64,000 nt of DNA, taken from assembly GCF_002234675.1 (NCBI RefSeq), contig NC_019872.2:12459950-12523949 (forward strand), written 5' to 3'. Within the stretch, counting starts at the first letter, position 1, and each line of letters begins with the position of its first letter. Origin of the DNA: Oryzias latipes. Its lineage: Eukaryota; Chordata; Actinopteri; Beloniformes; Adrianichthyidae. The notes under the pieces are model-generated. The model did no database searches, had not been told where the DNA came from, and was given only the letters and a program-made list of their open reading frames with translations. The position numbers and the translations under genes were made by a program. Shown here in pieces: positions 15,001 through 30,000 of the stretch.

Positions 15001-18000
15001 CTCATTTGATTGACTTCTTCCTTTTCACGAAGAAGGTCCATCATGGCAGCGTCAACCTCTTCTTTCATTTTGTTGGTCCTGTCATTCACAGCATTGAGCT
15101 CTTCTCTTTCTGTCTGAACCTGTTTCAGTCTGATTTCAAGTTCTTCTGCTTGTCTTTGGATTTCTTCTCCTTGCTGGCTCTTTCGGATTGTTGTGTGACG
15201 ACTGAGTCCAAGACAACGTCAAGTCTTTTTCTTTGGGAGTCAACATGTACCTTGAGTTGCTGAAGTTCTAATCTCTCTCTTTGCATGTCCTCCATCAACG
15301 TGTTGGCAGCTTCAGTCTTCCGCTGAAGCTCAATGTTTGCATTATCCATCTTGTCCTTTTCCGTCGTCAAATCATTCTCGGCTAGCTTCATGACTTCCCC
15401 AAGTTTCTTGCTTTCAGACTTCATGTGTTCCAAGTACAATTTTTCTTCCTTCATTGCGTTGATTGCTCTGTCCAGATCTTGTCTCTCTTGGGTCAGTTCT
15501 TCTCTGAGTTTATCAAGATCTCTTCTCTCCATGTCAAACATATTTGTCTTTTCTGTTTCCACTCCATCCCTCTGTTTGATCACATCTGACATAGCATTCT
15601 TTAGGGCTTCCTTTTGAATTTGGAAGTCCTCACTGTAAAGAGTCATGTTTTGCTTCAGTTCTTCAATGGATTTGACCGTTTCGTCCAAGTCAGAGCCTAA
15701 TTGAATTGTTTGCTCCATTTTGTTTTTTAATATGGCCATCTTTTGTTTGAAGTCCCCAGAGATGGTCTTTCTGAGGTCCTGAATTTTGGATTCACTGTTT
15801 TCTAATGAATTCATTCGGTCCAGGAGTTGTTGTTCTCTTACTTTCAACTCAGATTTTTTACTTTCAATTCTATCCTTTTCAGTTTGACTCCTTTCTCTCT
15901 CATTTTCTACGGCTACCCTCATTTGATTGACTTCTTCCTTTTCACGAAGAAGGTCCATCATGGCAGCGTCAACCTCTTCTTTCATTTTGTTGGTCCTGTC
16001 ATTCACAGCATTGAGCTCTTCTCTTTCTGTCTGAACCTGTTTCAGTCTGATTTCAAGTTCTTCTGCTTGTCTTTGGATTTCTTCTTCCTTGCTGGCTCTT
16101 TCGGATTGTTGTGTGACGACTGAGTCCAAGACAACGTCAAGTCTTTTTCTTTGGGAGTCAACATGTACCTTGAGTTGCTGAAGTTCTAATCTCTCTCTTT
16201 GCATGTCCTCCATCAACGTGTTGGCAGCTTCAGTCTTCCGCTGAAGCTCAATGTTTGCATTATCCATCTTGTCCTTTTCCGTCGTCAAATCATTCTCGGC
16301 TAGCTTCATGACTTCCCCAAGTTTCTTGCTTTCAGACTTCATGTGTTCCAAGTACAATTTTTCTTCCTTCATTGCGTTGATTGCTCTGTCCAGATCTTGT
16401 CTCTCTTGGGTCAGTTCTTCTCTGAGTTTATCAAGATCTCTTCTCTCCATGTCAAACATATTTGTCTTTTCTGTTTCCACTCCATCCCTCTGTTTGATCA
16501 CATCTGACATAGCATTCTTTAGGGCTTCCTTTTGAATTTGGAAGTCCTCACTGTAAAGAGTCATGTTTTGCTTCAGTTCTTCAATGGATTTGACCGTTTC
16601 CTCCAAGTCAGAGCCTAATTGAATTGTTTGCTCCATTTTGTTTTTTAATATGGCCATCTTTTGTTTGAAGTCCCCAGAGATGGTCTTTCTGAGGTCCTGA
16701 ATTTTGGATTCACTGTTTTCTAATGAATACATTCGGTCCAGGAGTTGTTGTTCTCTTACTTTCATCTCAGATTTTTTACTTTCAATTCTATCCTTTTCCG
16801 TTTGACTCCTTTCTCTCTCATTTTCTACGGCTACCCTCATTTGATTGACTTCTTCCTTTTCACGAAGAAGGTCCATCATGGCAGCGTCAACCTCTTCTTT
16901 CATTTTGTTGGTCCTGTCATTCACAGCATTGAGCTCTTCTCTTTCTGTCTGAACCTGTTTCAGTCTGATTTCAAGTTCTTCTGCTTGTCTTTGGATTTCT
17001 TCCTCCTTGCTGGCTCTTTCGGATTGTTGTGTGATGACTGAGTCCAAGACAACGTCAAGTCTTTTTCTTTGGGAGTCAACATGTACCTTGAGTTGCTGAA
17101 GTTCTAATCTCTCTCTTTGCATGTCCTCCATCAAAGTGTTGGCAGCTTCAGTCTTCCGCTGAAGCTCAATGTTTGCATTATCCATCTTGTCCTTTTCCGT
17201 CGTCAAATCATTCTCGGCTAGCTTCATGACTTCCCCAAGTTTCTTGCTTTCAGACTTCATGTGTTCCAAGTACAATTTTTCTTCCTTCATTGCGTTGATT
17301 GCTCTGTCCAGATCTTGTCTCTCTTGGGTCAGTTCTTCTCTGAGTTTATCAAGATCTCTTCTCTCCATGTCAAACATATTTGTCTTTTCTGTTTCCACTC
17401 CATCCCTCTGTTTGATCACATCTGACATAGCATTCTTTAGGGCTTCCTTTTGAATTTGGAAGTCCTCTCTGTAAAGAGACATGTTTCGTTTCAGTTCTTC
17501 AATGGATTTGACCGTTTCGTCCAAGTCAGAGCATAATTGAATTGTTTGCTCCATTTTGTTTTTTAATATGGCCATCTTTTGTTTGAAGTCCCCAGAGATG
17601 GTCTTTCTGAGGTCCTGAATTTTGGATTCACTGTTTTCTAATGAATTCATTCGGTCCAGGAGTTGTTGTTCTCTTACTTTCAACTCAGATTTTTTACTTT
17701 CAATTCTATCCTTTTCAGTTTGACTCCTTTCTCTCTCATTTTCTATGGCTACCCTCATTTGATTGACTTCTTCCTTTTCACGAAGAAGGTCCATCATGGC
17801 AGCGTCAACCTCTTCTTTCATTTTGTTGGTCCTGTCATTCACAGCATTGAGCTCTTCTCTTTCTGTCTGAACCTGTTTCAGTCTGATTTCAAGTTCTTCT
17901 GCTTGTCTTTGGATTTCTTCCTCCTTGCTGGCTCTTTCGGATTGTTGTGTGATGACTGAGTCCAAGACAACGTCAAGTCTTTTTCTTTGGGAGTCAACAT

Positions 18001-21000
18001 GTACCTTGAGTTGCTGAAGTTCTAATCTCTCTCTTTGCATGTCCTCCATCAAAGTGTTGGCAGCTTCAGTCTTCCGCTGAAGCTCAATGTTTGCATTATC
18101 CATCTTGTCCTTTTCCGTCGTCAAATCATTCTCGGCTTGCTTCATGACTTCCCCAAGTTTCTTGCTTTCAGACTTCATGTGTTCCAAGTACAATTTTTCT
18201 TCCTTCATTGCGTTGATTGCTCTGTCCAGATCTTGTCTCTCTTGGGTCAGTTCTTCTCTGAGTTTATCAAGATCTCTTCTCTCCATGTCAAACATATTTG
18301 TCTTTTCTGTTTCCACTCCATCCCTCTGTTTGATCACATCTGACATAGCATTCTTTAGGGCTTCCTTTTGAATTTGGAAGTCCTCACTGTAAAGAGTCAT
18401 GTTTTGCTTCAGTTCTTCAATGGATTTGACCGTTTCGTCCAAGTCAGAGCCTAATTGAATTGTTTGCTCCATTTTGTTTTTTAATATGGCCATCTTTTGT
18501 TTGAAGTCCCCAGAGATGGTCTTACTGAGGTCCTGAATTTTGGATTCACTGTTTTCTAATGACTTCATTCGGTCCAGGAGTTGTTGTTCTCTTACTTTCA
18601 ACTCAGATTTTTCACTTTCAATTCTATCCTTTTCAGTTTGAGTCCTTTGTCTCTCATTTTCTATGGCTACCCTCATTTGATTGACTTCTTCCTTTTCACG
18701 AAGAAGGTCCATCATGGCAGCGTCAACCTCTTCTTTCATTTTGTTGGTCCTGTCATTCACAGCATTGAGCTCTTCTCTTTCTGTCTGAACCTGTTTCAGT
18801 CTGATTTCAAGTTCTTCTGCTTGTCTTTGGATTTCTTCTTCCTTGCTGGCTCTTTCGGATTGTTGTGTGACGACTGAGTCCAAGACAACGTCAAGTCTTT
18901 TTCTTTGGGAGTCAACATGTACCTTGAGTTGCTGAAGTTCTAATCTCTCTCTTTGCATGTCCTCCATCAACGTGTTGGCAGCTTCAGTCTTCCGCTGAAG
19001 CTCAATGTTTGCATTATCCATCTTGTCCTTTTCCGTCGTCAAATCATTCTCGGCTAGCTTCATGACTTCCCCAAGTTTCTTGCTTTCAGACTTCATGTGT
19101 TCCAAGTACAATTTTTCTTCCTTCATTGCGTTGATTGCTCTGTCCAGATCTTGTCTCTCTTGGGTCAGTTCTTCTCTGAGTTTATCAAGATCTCTTCTCT
19201 CCATGTCAAACATATTTGTCTTTTCTGTTTCCACTCCATCCCTCTGTTTGATCACATCTGACATAGCATTCTTTAGGGCTTCCTTTTGAATTTGGAAGTC
19301 CTCTCTGTAAAGAGACATGTTTCGTTTCAGTTCTTCAATGGATTTGACCGTTTCCTCCAAGTCAGAGCCTAATTGAATTGTTTGCTCCATTTTGTTTTTT
19401 AATATGGCCATCTTTTGTTTGAAGTCCCCAGAGATGGTCTTTCTGAGGTCCTGAATTTTGGATTCACTGTTTTCTAATGACTTCATTCGGTCCAGGAGTT
19501 GTTGTTCTCTTACTTTCAACTCAGATTTTTCACTTTCAATTCTATCCTTTTCCGTTTGACTCCTTTGTCTCTCATTTTCTATGGCTACCCTCATTTGATT
19601 GACTTCTTCCTTTTCACGAAGAAGGTCCATCATGGCAGCGTCAACCTCTTCTTTCATTTTGTTGGTCCTGTCATTCACAGCATTGAGCTCTTCTCTTTCT
19701 GTCTGAACCTGTTTCAGTCTGATTTCAAGTTCTTCTGCTTGTCTTTGGATTTCTTCTTCCTTGCTGGCTCTTTCGGATTGTTGTGTGACGACTGAGTCCA
19801 AGACAACGTCAAGTCTTTTTCTTTGGGAGTCAACATGTACCTTGAGTTGCTGAAGTTCTAATCTCTCTCTTTGCATGTCCTCCATCAACGTGTTGGCAGC
19901 TTCAGTCTTCCGCTGAAGCTCAATGTTTGCATTATCCATCTTGTCCTTTTCCGTCGTCAAATCATTCTCGGCTAGCTTCATGACTTCCCCAAGTTTCTTG
20001 CTTTCAGACTTCATGTGTTCCAAGTACAATTTTTCTTCCTTCATTGCGTTGATTGCTCTGTCCAGATCTTGTCTCTCTTGGGTCAGTTCTTCTCTGAGTT
20101 TATCAAGATCTCTTCTCTCCATGTCAAACATATTTGTCTTTTCTGTTTCCACTCCATCCCTCTGTTTGATCACATCTGACATAGCATTCTTTAGGGCTTC
20201 CTTTTGAATTTGGAAGTCCTCACTGTAAAGAGTCATGTTTCGTTTCAGTTCTTCAATGGATTTGACCGTTTCCTCTAAATCAGAGCCTAATTGAATTGTT
20301 TGCTCCATTTTGTTTTTTAATATGGCCATCTTTTGTTTGAAGTCCCCAGAGATGGTCTTTCTGAGGTCCTGAATTTTGGATTCACTGTTTTCTAATGACT
20401 TCATTCGGTCCAGGAGTTGTTGTTCTCTTACTTTCAACTCAGATTTTTCACTTTCAATTCTATCCTTTTCAGTTTGAGTCCTTTGTCTCTCATTTTCTAT
20501 GGCTACCCTCATTTGATTGACTTCTTCCTTTTCACGAAGAAGGTCCATCATGGCAGCGTCAACCTCTTCTTTCATTTTGTTGGTCCTGTCATTCACAGCA
20601 TTGAGCTCTTCTCTTTCTGTCTGAACCTGTTTCAGTCTGATTTCAAGTTCTTCTGCTTGTCTTTGGATTTCTTCTTCCTTGCTGGCTCTTTCGGATTGTT
20701 GTGTGACGACTGAGTCCAAGACAACGTCAAGTCTTTTTCTTTGGGAGTCAACATGTACCTTGAGTTGCTGAAGTTCTAATCTCTCTCTTTGCATGTCCTC
20801 CATCAACGTGTTGGCAGCTTCAGTCTTCCGCTGAAGCTCAATGTTTGCATTATCCATCTTTTCCTTTTCCGTCGTCAAATCATTCTCGGCTAGCTTCATG
20901 ACTTCCCCAAGTTTCTTGCTTTCAGACTTCATGTGTTCCAAGTACAATTTTTCTTCCTTCATTGCGTTGATTGCTCTGTCCAGATCTTGTCTCTCTTGGG

Positions 21001-24000
21001 TCAGTTCTTCTCTGAGTTTATCAAGATCTCTTCTCTCCATGTCAAACATATTTGTCTTTTCTGTTTCCACTCCATCCCTCTGTTTGATCACATCTGACAT
21101 AGCATTCTTTAGGGCTTCCTTTTGAATTTGGAAGTCCTCACTGTAAAGAGTCATGTTTTGCTTCAGTTCTTCAATGGATTTGACCGTTTCGTCCAAGTCA
21201 GAGCCTAATTGAATTGTTTGCTCCATTTTGTTTTTTAATATGGCCATCTTTTGTTTGAAGTCCCCAGAGATGGTCTTTCTGAGGTCCTGAATTTTGGATT
21301 CACTGTTTTCTAATGAATACATTCGGTCCAGGAGTTGTTGTTCTCTTACTTTCAACTCAGATTTTTTACTTTCAATTCTATCCTTTTCCATTTGACTCCT
21401 TTCTCTCTCATTTTCTACGGCTACCCTCATTTGATTGACTTCTTCCTTTTCACGAAGAAGGTCCATCATGGCAGCGTCAACCTCTTCTTTCATTTTGTTG
21501 GTCCTGTCATTCACAGCATTGAGCTCTTCTCTTTCTGTCTGAACCTGTTTCAGTCTGATTTCAAGTTCTTCTGCTTGTCTTTGGATTTCTTCCTCCTTGC
21601 TGGCTCTTTCGGATTGTTGTGTGATGACTGAGTCCAAGACAACGTCAAGTCTTTTTCTTTGGGAGTCAACATGTACCTTGAGTTGCTGAAGTTCTAATCT
21701 CTCTCTTTGCATGTCCTCCATCAACGTGTTGGCAGCTTCAGTCTTCCGCTGAAGCTCAATGTTTGCATTATCCATCTTGTCCTTTTCCGTCGTCAAATCA
21801 TTCTCGGCTAGCTTCATGACTTCCCCAAGTTTCTTGCTTTCAGACTTCATGTGTTCCAAGTACAATTTTTCTTCCTTCATTGCGTTGATTGCTCTGTCCA
21901 GATCTTGTCTCTCTTGGGTCAGTTCTTCTCTGAGTTTATCAAGATCTCTTCTCTCCATGTCAAACATATTTGTCTTTTCTGTTTCCACTCCATCCCTCTG
22001 TTTGATCACATCTGACATAGCATTCTTTAGGGCTTCCTTTTGAATTTGGAAGTCCTCTCTGTAAAGAGACATGTTTTGTTTCAGTTCTTCAATGGATTTG
22101 ACCGTTTCCTCCAAGTCAGAGCCTAATTGAATTGTTTGCTCCATTTTGTTTTTTAATATGGCCATCTTTTGTTTGAAGTCCCCAGAGATGGTCTTTCTGA
22201 GGTCCTGAATTTTGGATTCACTGTTTTCTAATGAATTCATTCGGTCCAGGAGTTTTTGTTCTCTTACTTTCAACTCAGATTTTTCACTTTCAATTTTATC
22301 CTTTTCAGTTTGAGTCCTTTGTCTCTCATTTTCTATGGCTACCCTCATTTGATTGACTTCTTCCTTTTCACGAAGAAGGTCCATCATGGCAGCGTCAACC
22401 TCTTCTTTCATTTTGTTGGTCCTGTCATTCACAGCATTGAGCTCTTCTCTTTCTGTCTGAACCTGTTTCAGTCTGATTTCAAGTTCTTCTGCTTGTCTTT
22501 GGATTTCTTCCTCCTTGCTGGCTCTTTCGGATTGTTGTGTGACGACTGAGTCCAAGACAACGTCAAGTCTTTTTCTTTGGGAGTCAACATGTACCTTGAG
22601 TTGCTGAAGTTCTAATCTCTCTCTTTGCATGTCCTCCATCAAAGTGTTGGCAGCTTCAGTCTTCCGCTGAAGCTCAATGTTTGCATTATCCATCTTGTCC
22701 TTTTCCGTCGTCAAATCATTCTCGGCTAGCTTCATGACTTCCCCAAGTTTCTTGCTTTCAGACTTCATGTGTTCCAAGTACAATTTTTCTTCCTTCATTG
22801 CGTTGATTGCTCTGTCCAGATCTTGTCTCTCTTGGGTCAGTTCTTCTCTGAGTTTATCAAGATCTCTTCTCTCCATGTCAAACATATTTGTCTTTTCTGT
22901 TTCCACTCCATCCCTCTGTTTGATCACATCTGACATAGCATTCTTTAGGGCTTCCTTTTGAATTTGGAAGTCCTCTCTGTAAAGAGACATGTTTCGTTTC
23001 AGTTCTTCAATGGATTTGACCGTTTCGTCCAAGTCAGAGCCTAATTGAATTGTTTGCTCCATTTTGTTTTTTAATATGGCCATCTTTTGTTTGAAGTCCC
23101 CAGAGATGGTCTTTCTGAGGTCCTGAATTTTGGATTCACTGTTTTCTAATGAATTCATTCGGTCCAGGAGTTGTTGTTCTCTTACTTTCAACTCAGATTT
23201 TTTACTTTCAATTCTATCCTTTTCAGTTTGACTCCTTTCTCTCTCATTTTCTATGGCTACCCTCATTTGATTGACTTCTTCCTTTTCACGAAGAAGGTCC
23301 ATCATGGCAGCGTCAACCTCTTCTTTCATTTTGTTGGTCCTGTCATTCACAGCATTGAGCTCCTTTCTTTCTGTCTGAACCTGTTTCAGTCTGATTTCAA
23401 GTTCTTCTGCTTGTCTTTGGATTTCTTCCTCCTTGCTGGCTCTTTCGGATTGTTGTGTGATGACTGAGTCCAAGACAACGTCAAGTCTTTTTCTTTGGGA
23501 GTCAACATGTACCTTGAGTTGCTGAAGTTCTAATCTCTCTCTTTGCATGTCCTCCATCAAAGTGTTGGCAGCTTCAGTCTTCCGCTGAAGCTCAATGTTT
23601 GCATTATCCATCTTGTCCTTTTCCGTCGTCAAATCATTCTCGGCTAGCTTCATGACTTCCCCAAGTTTCTTGCTTTCAGACTTCATGTGTTCCAAGTACA
23701 ATTTTTCTTCCTTCATTGCGTTGATTGCTCTGTCCAGATCTTGTCTCTCTTGGGTCAGTTCTTCTCTGAGTTTATCAAGATCTCTTCTCTCCATGTCAAA
23801 CATATTTGTCTTTTCTGTTTCCACTCCATCCCTCTGTTTGATCACATCTGACATAGCATTCTTTAGGGCTTCCTTTTGAATTTGGAAGTCCTCTCTGTAA
23901 AGAGACATGTTTCGTTTCAGTTCTTCAATGGATTTGACCGTTTCCTCCAAGTCAGAGCCTAATTGAATTGTTTGCTCCATTTTGTTTAGTAATTTGGCCA

Positions 24001-27000
24001 TCTTTTCTTTGAAGTCCCCAGAGATGGTCTTACTGAGGTCCTGAATTTTGGATTCACTGTTTTCTAATGACTTCATTCGGTCCAGGAGTTGTTGTTCTCT
24101 TACTTTCAACTCAGATTTTTCACTTTCAATTCTATCCTTTTCAGTTTGAGTCCTTTGTCTCTCATTTTCTATAGCTACCCTCATTTGATTGACTTCTTCC
24201 TTTTCACGAAGAAGGTCCATCATGGCAGCGTCAACCTCTTCTTTCATTTTGTTGGTCCTGTCATTCACAGCATTGAGCTCTTCTCTTTCTGTCTGAACCT
24301 GTTTCAGTCTGATTTCAAGTTCTTCTGCTTGTCTTTGGATTTCTTCTTCTTTGCTGGCTCTTTCGGATTGTTGTGTGACGACTGAGTCCAAGACAACGTC
24401 AAGTCTTTTTCTTTGGGAGTCAACATGTACCTTGAGTTGCTGAAGTTCTAATCTCTCTCTTTGCATGTCCTCCATCAAAGTGTTGGCAGCTTCAGTCTTC
24501 CGCTGAAGCTCAATGTTTGCATTATCCATCTTGTCCTTTTCCGTCGTCAAATCATTCTCGGCTAGCTTCATGACTTCCCCAAGTTTCTTGCTTTCAGACT
24601 TCATGTGTTCCAAGTACAATTTTTCTTCCTTCATTGCGTTGATTGCTCTGTCCAGATCTTGTCTCTCTTGGGTCAGTTCTTCTCTGAGTTTATCAAGATC
24701 TCTTCTCTCCATGTCAAACATATTTGTCTTTTCTGTTTCCACTCCATCCCTCTCTTTGATCACATCTGACATAGCATTCTTTAGGGCTTCCTTTTGAATT
24801 TGGAAGTCCTCTCTGTAAAGAGACATGTTTCGTTTCAGTTCTTCAATGGATTTGACCGTTTCCTCCAAGTCAGAGCCTAATTGAATTGTTTGCTCCATTT
24901 TGTTTTTTAATATGGCCATCTTTTGTTTGAAGTCCCCAGAGATGGTCTTACTGAGGTCCTGAATTTTGGATTCACTGTTTTCTAATGACTTCATTCGGTC
25001 CAGGAGTTGTTGTTCTCTTACTTTCAACTCAGATTTTTCACTTTCAATTCTATCCTTTTCAGTTTGAGTCCTTTGTCTCTCATTTTCTATGGCTACCCTC
25101 ATTTGATTGACTTCTTCCTTTTCACGAAGAAGGTCCATCATGGCAGCGTCAACCTCTTCTTTCATTTTGTTGGTCCTGTCATTCACAGCATTGAGCTCTT
25201 CTCTTTCTGTCTGAACCTGTTTCAGTCTGATTTCAAGTTCTTCTGCTTGTCTTTGGATTTCTTCCTCCTTGCTGGCTCTTTCGGATTTTTGTGTGACGAC
25301 TGAGTCCAAGACAACGTCAAGTCTTTTTCTTTGGGAGTCAACATGTACCTTGAGTTGCTGAAGTTCTAATCTCTCTCTTTGCATGTCCTCCATCAAAGTG
25401 TTGGCAGCTTCAGTCTTCCGCTGAAGCTCAATGTTTGCATTATCCATCTTGTCCTTTTCCGTCGTCAAATCATTCTCGGCTAGCTTCATGACTTCCCCAA
25501 GTTTCTTGCTTTCAGACTTCATGTGTTCCAAGTACAATTTTTCTTCCTTCATTGCGTTGATTGCTCTGTCCAGATCTTGTCTCTCTTGGGTCAGTTCTTC
25601 TCTGAGTTTATCAAGATCTCTTCTCTCCATGTCAAACATATTTGTCTTTTCTGTTTCCACTCCATCCCTCTCTTTGATCACATCTGACATAGCATTCTTT
25701 AGGGCTTCCTTTTGAATTTGGAAGTCCTCACTGTAAAGAGTCATGTTTTGCTTCAGTTCTTCAATGGATTTGACCGTTTCCTCCAAGTCAGAGCCTAATT
25801 GAATTGTTTGCTCCATTTTGTTTAGTAATTTGGCCATCTTTTCTTTGAAGTCCCCAGAGATGGTCTTACTGAGGTCCTGAATTTTGGATTCACTGTTTTC
25901 TAATGACTTCATTCGGTCCAGGAGTTTTTGTTCTCTTACTTTCAACTCAGATTTTTCACTTTCAATTCTATCCTTTTCAGTTTGAGTCCTTTGTCTCTCA
26001 TTTTCTATGGCTACCCTCATTTGATTGACTTCTTCCTTTTCACGAAGAAGGTCCATCATGGCAGCGTCAACCTCTTCTTTCATTTTGTTGGTCCTGTCAT
26101 TCACAGCATTGAGCTCTTCTCTTTCTGTCTGAACCTGTTTCAGTCTGATTTCAAGTTCTTCTGCTTGTCTTTGGAATTCTTCTTCCTTGCTGGCTCTTTC
26201 GGATTGTTGTGTGACGACTGAGTCCAAGACAACGTCAAGTCTTTTTCTTTGGGAGTCAACATGTACCTTGAGTTGCTGAAGTTCTAATCTCTCTCTTTGC
26301 ATGTCCTCCATCAAAGTGTTGGCAGCTTCAGTCTTCCGCTGAAGCTCAATGTTTGCATTATCCATCTTTTCCTTTTCCGTCGTCAAATCATTCTCGGCTA
26401 GCTTCATGACTTCCCCAAGTTTCTTGCTTTCAGACTTCATGTGTTCCAAGTACAATTTTTCTTCCTTCATTGCGTTGATTGCTCTGTCCAGATCTTGTCT
26501 CTCTTGGGTCAGTTCTTCTCTGAGTTTATCAAGATCTCTTCTCTCCATGTCAAACATATTTGTCTTTTCTGTTTCCACTCCATCCCTCTGTTTGATCACA
26601 TCTGACATAGCATTCTTTAGGGCTTCCTTTTGAATTTGGAAGTCCTCTCTGTAAAGAGACATGTTTCGTTTCAGTTCTTCAATGGATTTGACCGTTTCCT
26701 CCAAGTCAGAGCCTAATTGAATTGTTTGCTCCATTTTGTTTTTTAATATGGCCATCTTTTCTTTGAAGTCCCCAGAGATGGTCTTACTGAGGTCCTGAAT
26801 TTTGGATTCACTGTTTTCTAATGACTTCATTCGGTCCAGGAGTTGTTGTTCTCTTACTTTCAACTCAGATTTTTCACTTTCAATTCTATCCTTTTCAGTT
26901 TGAGTCCTTTGTCTCTCATTTTCTATGGCTACCCTCATTTGATTGACTTCTTCCTTTTCACGAAGAAGGTCCATCATGGCAGCGTCAACCTCTTCTTTCA

Positions 27001-30000
27001 TTTTGTTGGTCCTGTCATTCACAGCATTGAGCTCTTCTCTTTCTGTCTGAACCTGTTTCAGTCTGATTTCAAGTTCTTCTGCTTGTCTTTGGATTTCTTC
27101 CTCCTTGCTGGCTCTTTCGGATTGTTGTGTGACGACTGAGTCCAAGACAACGTCAAGTCTTTTTCTTTGGGAGTCAACATGTACCTTGAGTTGCTGAAGT
27201 TCTAATCTCTCTCTTTGCATGTCCTCCATCAACGTGTTGGCAGCTTCAGTCTTCCTCTGAAGCTCAATGTTTGCATTATCCATCTTGTCCTTTTCCGTCG
27301 TCAAATCATTCTCGGCTAGCTTCATGACTTCCCCAAGTTTCTTGCTTTCAGACTTCATGTGTTCCAAGTACAATTTTTCTTCCTTCATTGCGTTGATTGC
27401 TCTGTCCAGATCTTGTCTCTCTTGGGTCAGTTCTTCTCTGAGTTTATCAAGATCTCTTCTCTCCATGTTAAACATATTTGTCTTTTCTGTTTCCATTCCA
27501 TCCCTCTCTTTGATCACATCTGACATAGCATTCTTTAGGGCTTCCTTTTGAATTTCGAAGTCCTCTCTGTAAAGAGACATGTTTCGTTTCAGTTCTTCAA
27601 TGGATTTGACCGTTTCGTCCAAGTCAGAGCCTAATTGAATTGTTTGCTCCATTTTGTTTTTTAATATGGCCATCTTTTCTTTGAAGTCCCCAGAGATGGT
27701 CTTACTGAGGTCCTGAATTTTGGATTCAATGTTTTCTAATGACTTCATTCGGTCCAGGAGTTGTTGTTCTCTTACTTTCAACTCAGATTTTTCACTTTCA
27801 ATTCTATCCTTTTCAGTTTGAGTCCTTTGTCTCTCATTTTCTATGGCTACCCTCATTTGATTGACTTCTTCCTTTTCACGAAGAAGGTCCATCATGGCAG
27901 CGTCAACCTCTTCTTTCATTTTGTTGGTCCTGTCATTCACAGCATTGAGCTCTTCTCTTTCTGTCTGAACCTGTTTCAGTCTGATTTCAAGTTCTTCTGC
28001 TTGTCTTTGGATTTCTTCCTCCTTGCTGGCTCTTTCGGATTGTTGTGTGACGACTGAGTCCAAGACAACGTCAAGTCTTTTTCTTTGGGAGTCAACATGT
28101 ACCTTGAGTTGCTGAAGTTCTAATCTCTCTCTTTGCATGTCCTCCATCAACGTGTTGGCAGCTTCAGTCTTCCGCTGAAGCTCAATGTTTGCATTATCCA
28201 TCTTGTCCTTTTCCGTCGTCAAATCATTCTCGGCTAGCTTCATGACTTCCCCAAGTTTCTTGCTTTCAGACTTCATGTGTTCCAAGTACAATTTTTCTTC
28301 CTTCATTGCGTTGATTGCTCTGTCCAGATCTTGTCTCTCTTGGGTCAGTTCTTCTCTGAGTTTATCAAGATCTCTTCTCTCCATGTCAAACATATTTGTC
28401 TTTTCTGTTTCCACTCCATCCCTCTGTTTGATCACATCTGACATAGCATTCTTTAGGGCTTCCTTTTGAATTTGGAAGTCCTCACTGTAAAGAGTTATGT
28501 TTTGCTTCAGTTCTTCAATGGATTTGACCGTTTCCTCCAAGTCAGAGCCTAATTGAATTGTTTGCTCCATTTTGTTTTTTAATATGGCCATCTTTTGTTT
28601 GAAGTCCCCAGAGATGGTCTTACTGAGGTCCTGAATTTTGGATTCACTGTTTTCTAATGACTTCATTCGGTCCAGGAGTTGTTGTTCTCTTACTTTCAAC
28701 TCAGATTTTTCACTTTCAATTCTATCCTTTTCAGTTTGAGTCCTTTGTCTCTCATTTTCTATAGCTACCCTCATTTGATTGACTTCTTCCTTTTCACGAA
28801 GAAGGTCCATCATGGCAGCGTCAACCTCTTCTTTCATTTTGTTGGTCCTGTCATTCACAGCATTGAGCTCTTCTCTTTCTGTCTGAACCTGTTTCAGTCT
28901 GATTTCAAGTTCTTCTGCTTGTCTTTGGATTTCTTCTTCTTTGCTGGCTCTTTCGGATTGTTGTGTGACGACTGAGTCCAAGACAACGTCAAGTCTTTTT
29001 CTTTGGGAGTCAACATGTACCTTGAGTTGCTGAAGTTCTAATCTCTCTCTTTGCATGTCCTCCATCAACGTGTTGGCAGCTTCAGTCTTCCGCTGAAGCT
29101 CAATGTTTGCATTATCCATCTTGTCCTTTTCCGTCGTCAAATCATTCTCGGCTAGCTTCATGACTTCCCCAAATTTCTTGCTTTCAGACTTCATGTGTTC
29201 CAAGTACAATTTTTCTTCCTTCATTGCATTGATTGCTCTGTCCAGATCTTGTCTCTCTTGGGTCAGTTCTTCTCTGAGTTTATCAAGATCTCTTCTCTCC
29301 ATGTCAAACATATTTGTCTTTTCTGTTTCCACTCCATCCCTCTGTTTGATCACATCTGACATAGCATTCTTTAGGGCTTCCTTTTGAATTTGGAAGTCCT
29401 CACTGTAAAGAGTCATGTTTTGCTTCAGTTCTTCAATGGATTTGACCGTTTCCTCCAAGTCAGAGCCTAATTGAATTGTTTGCTCCATTTTGTTTTTTAA
29501 TATGGCCATCTTTTGTTTGAAGTCCCCAGAGATGGTCTTACTGAGGTCCTGAATTTTGGATTCACTGTTTTCTAATGACTTCATTCGGTCCAGGAGTTGT
29601 TGTTCTCTTACTTTCAACTCAGATTTTTCACTTTCAATTCTATCCTTTTCAGTTTGAGTCCTTTGTCTCTCATTTTCTACGGCTACCCTCATTTGATTGA
29701 CTTCTTCCTTTTCACGAAGAAGGTCCATCATGGCAGCGTCAACCTCTTCTTTCATTTTGTTGGTCCTGTCATTCACAGCATTGAGCTCTTCTCTTTCTGT
29801 CTGAACCTGTTTCAGTCTGATTTCAAGTTCTTCTGCTTGTCTTTGGATTTCTTCTTCTTTGCTGGCTCTTTCGGATTGTTGTGTGACGACTGAGTCCAAG
29901 ACAACGTCAAGTCTTTTTCTTTGGGAGTCAACATGTACCTTGAGTTGTTGAAGTTCTAATCTCTCTCTTTGCATGTCCTCCATCAACGTGTTGGCAGCTT

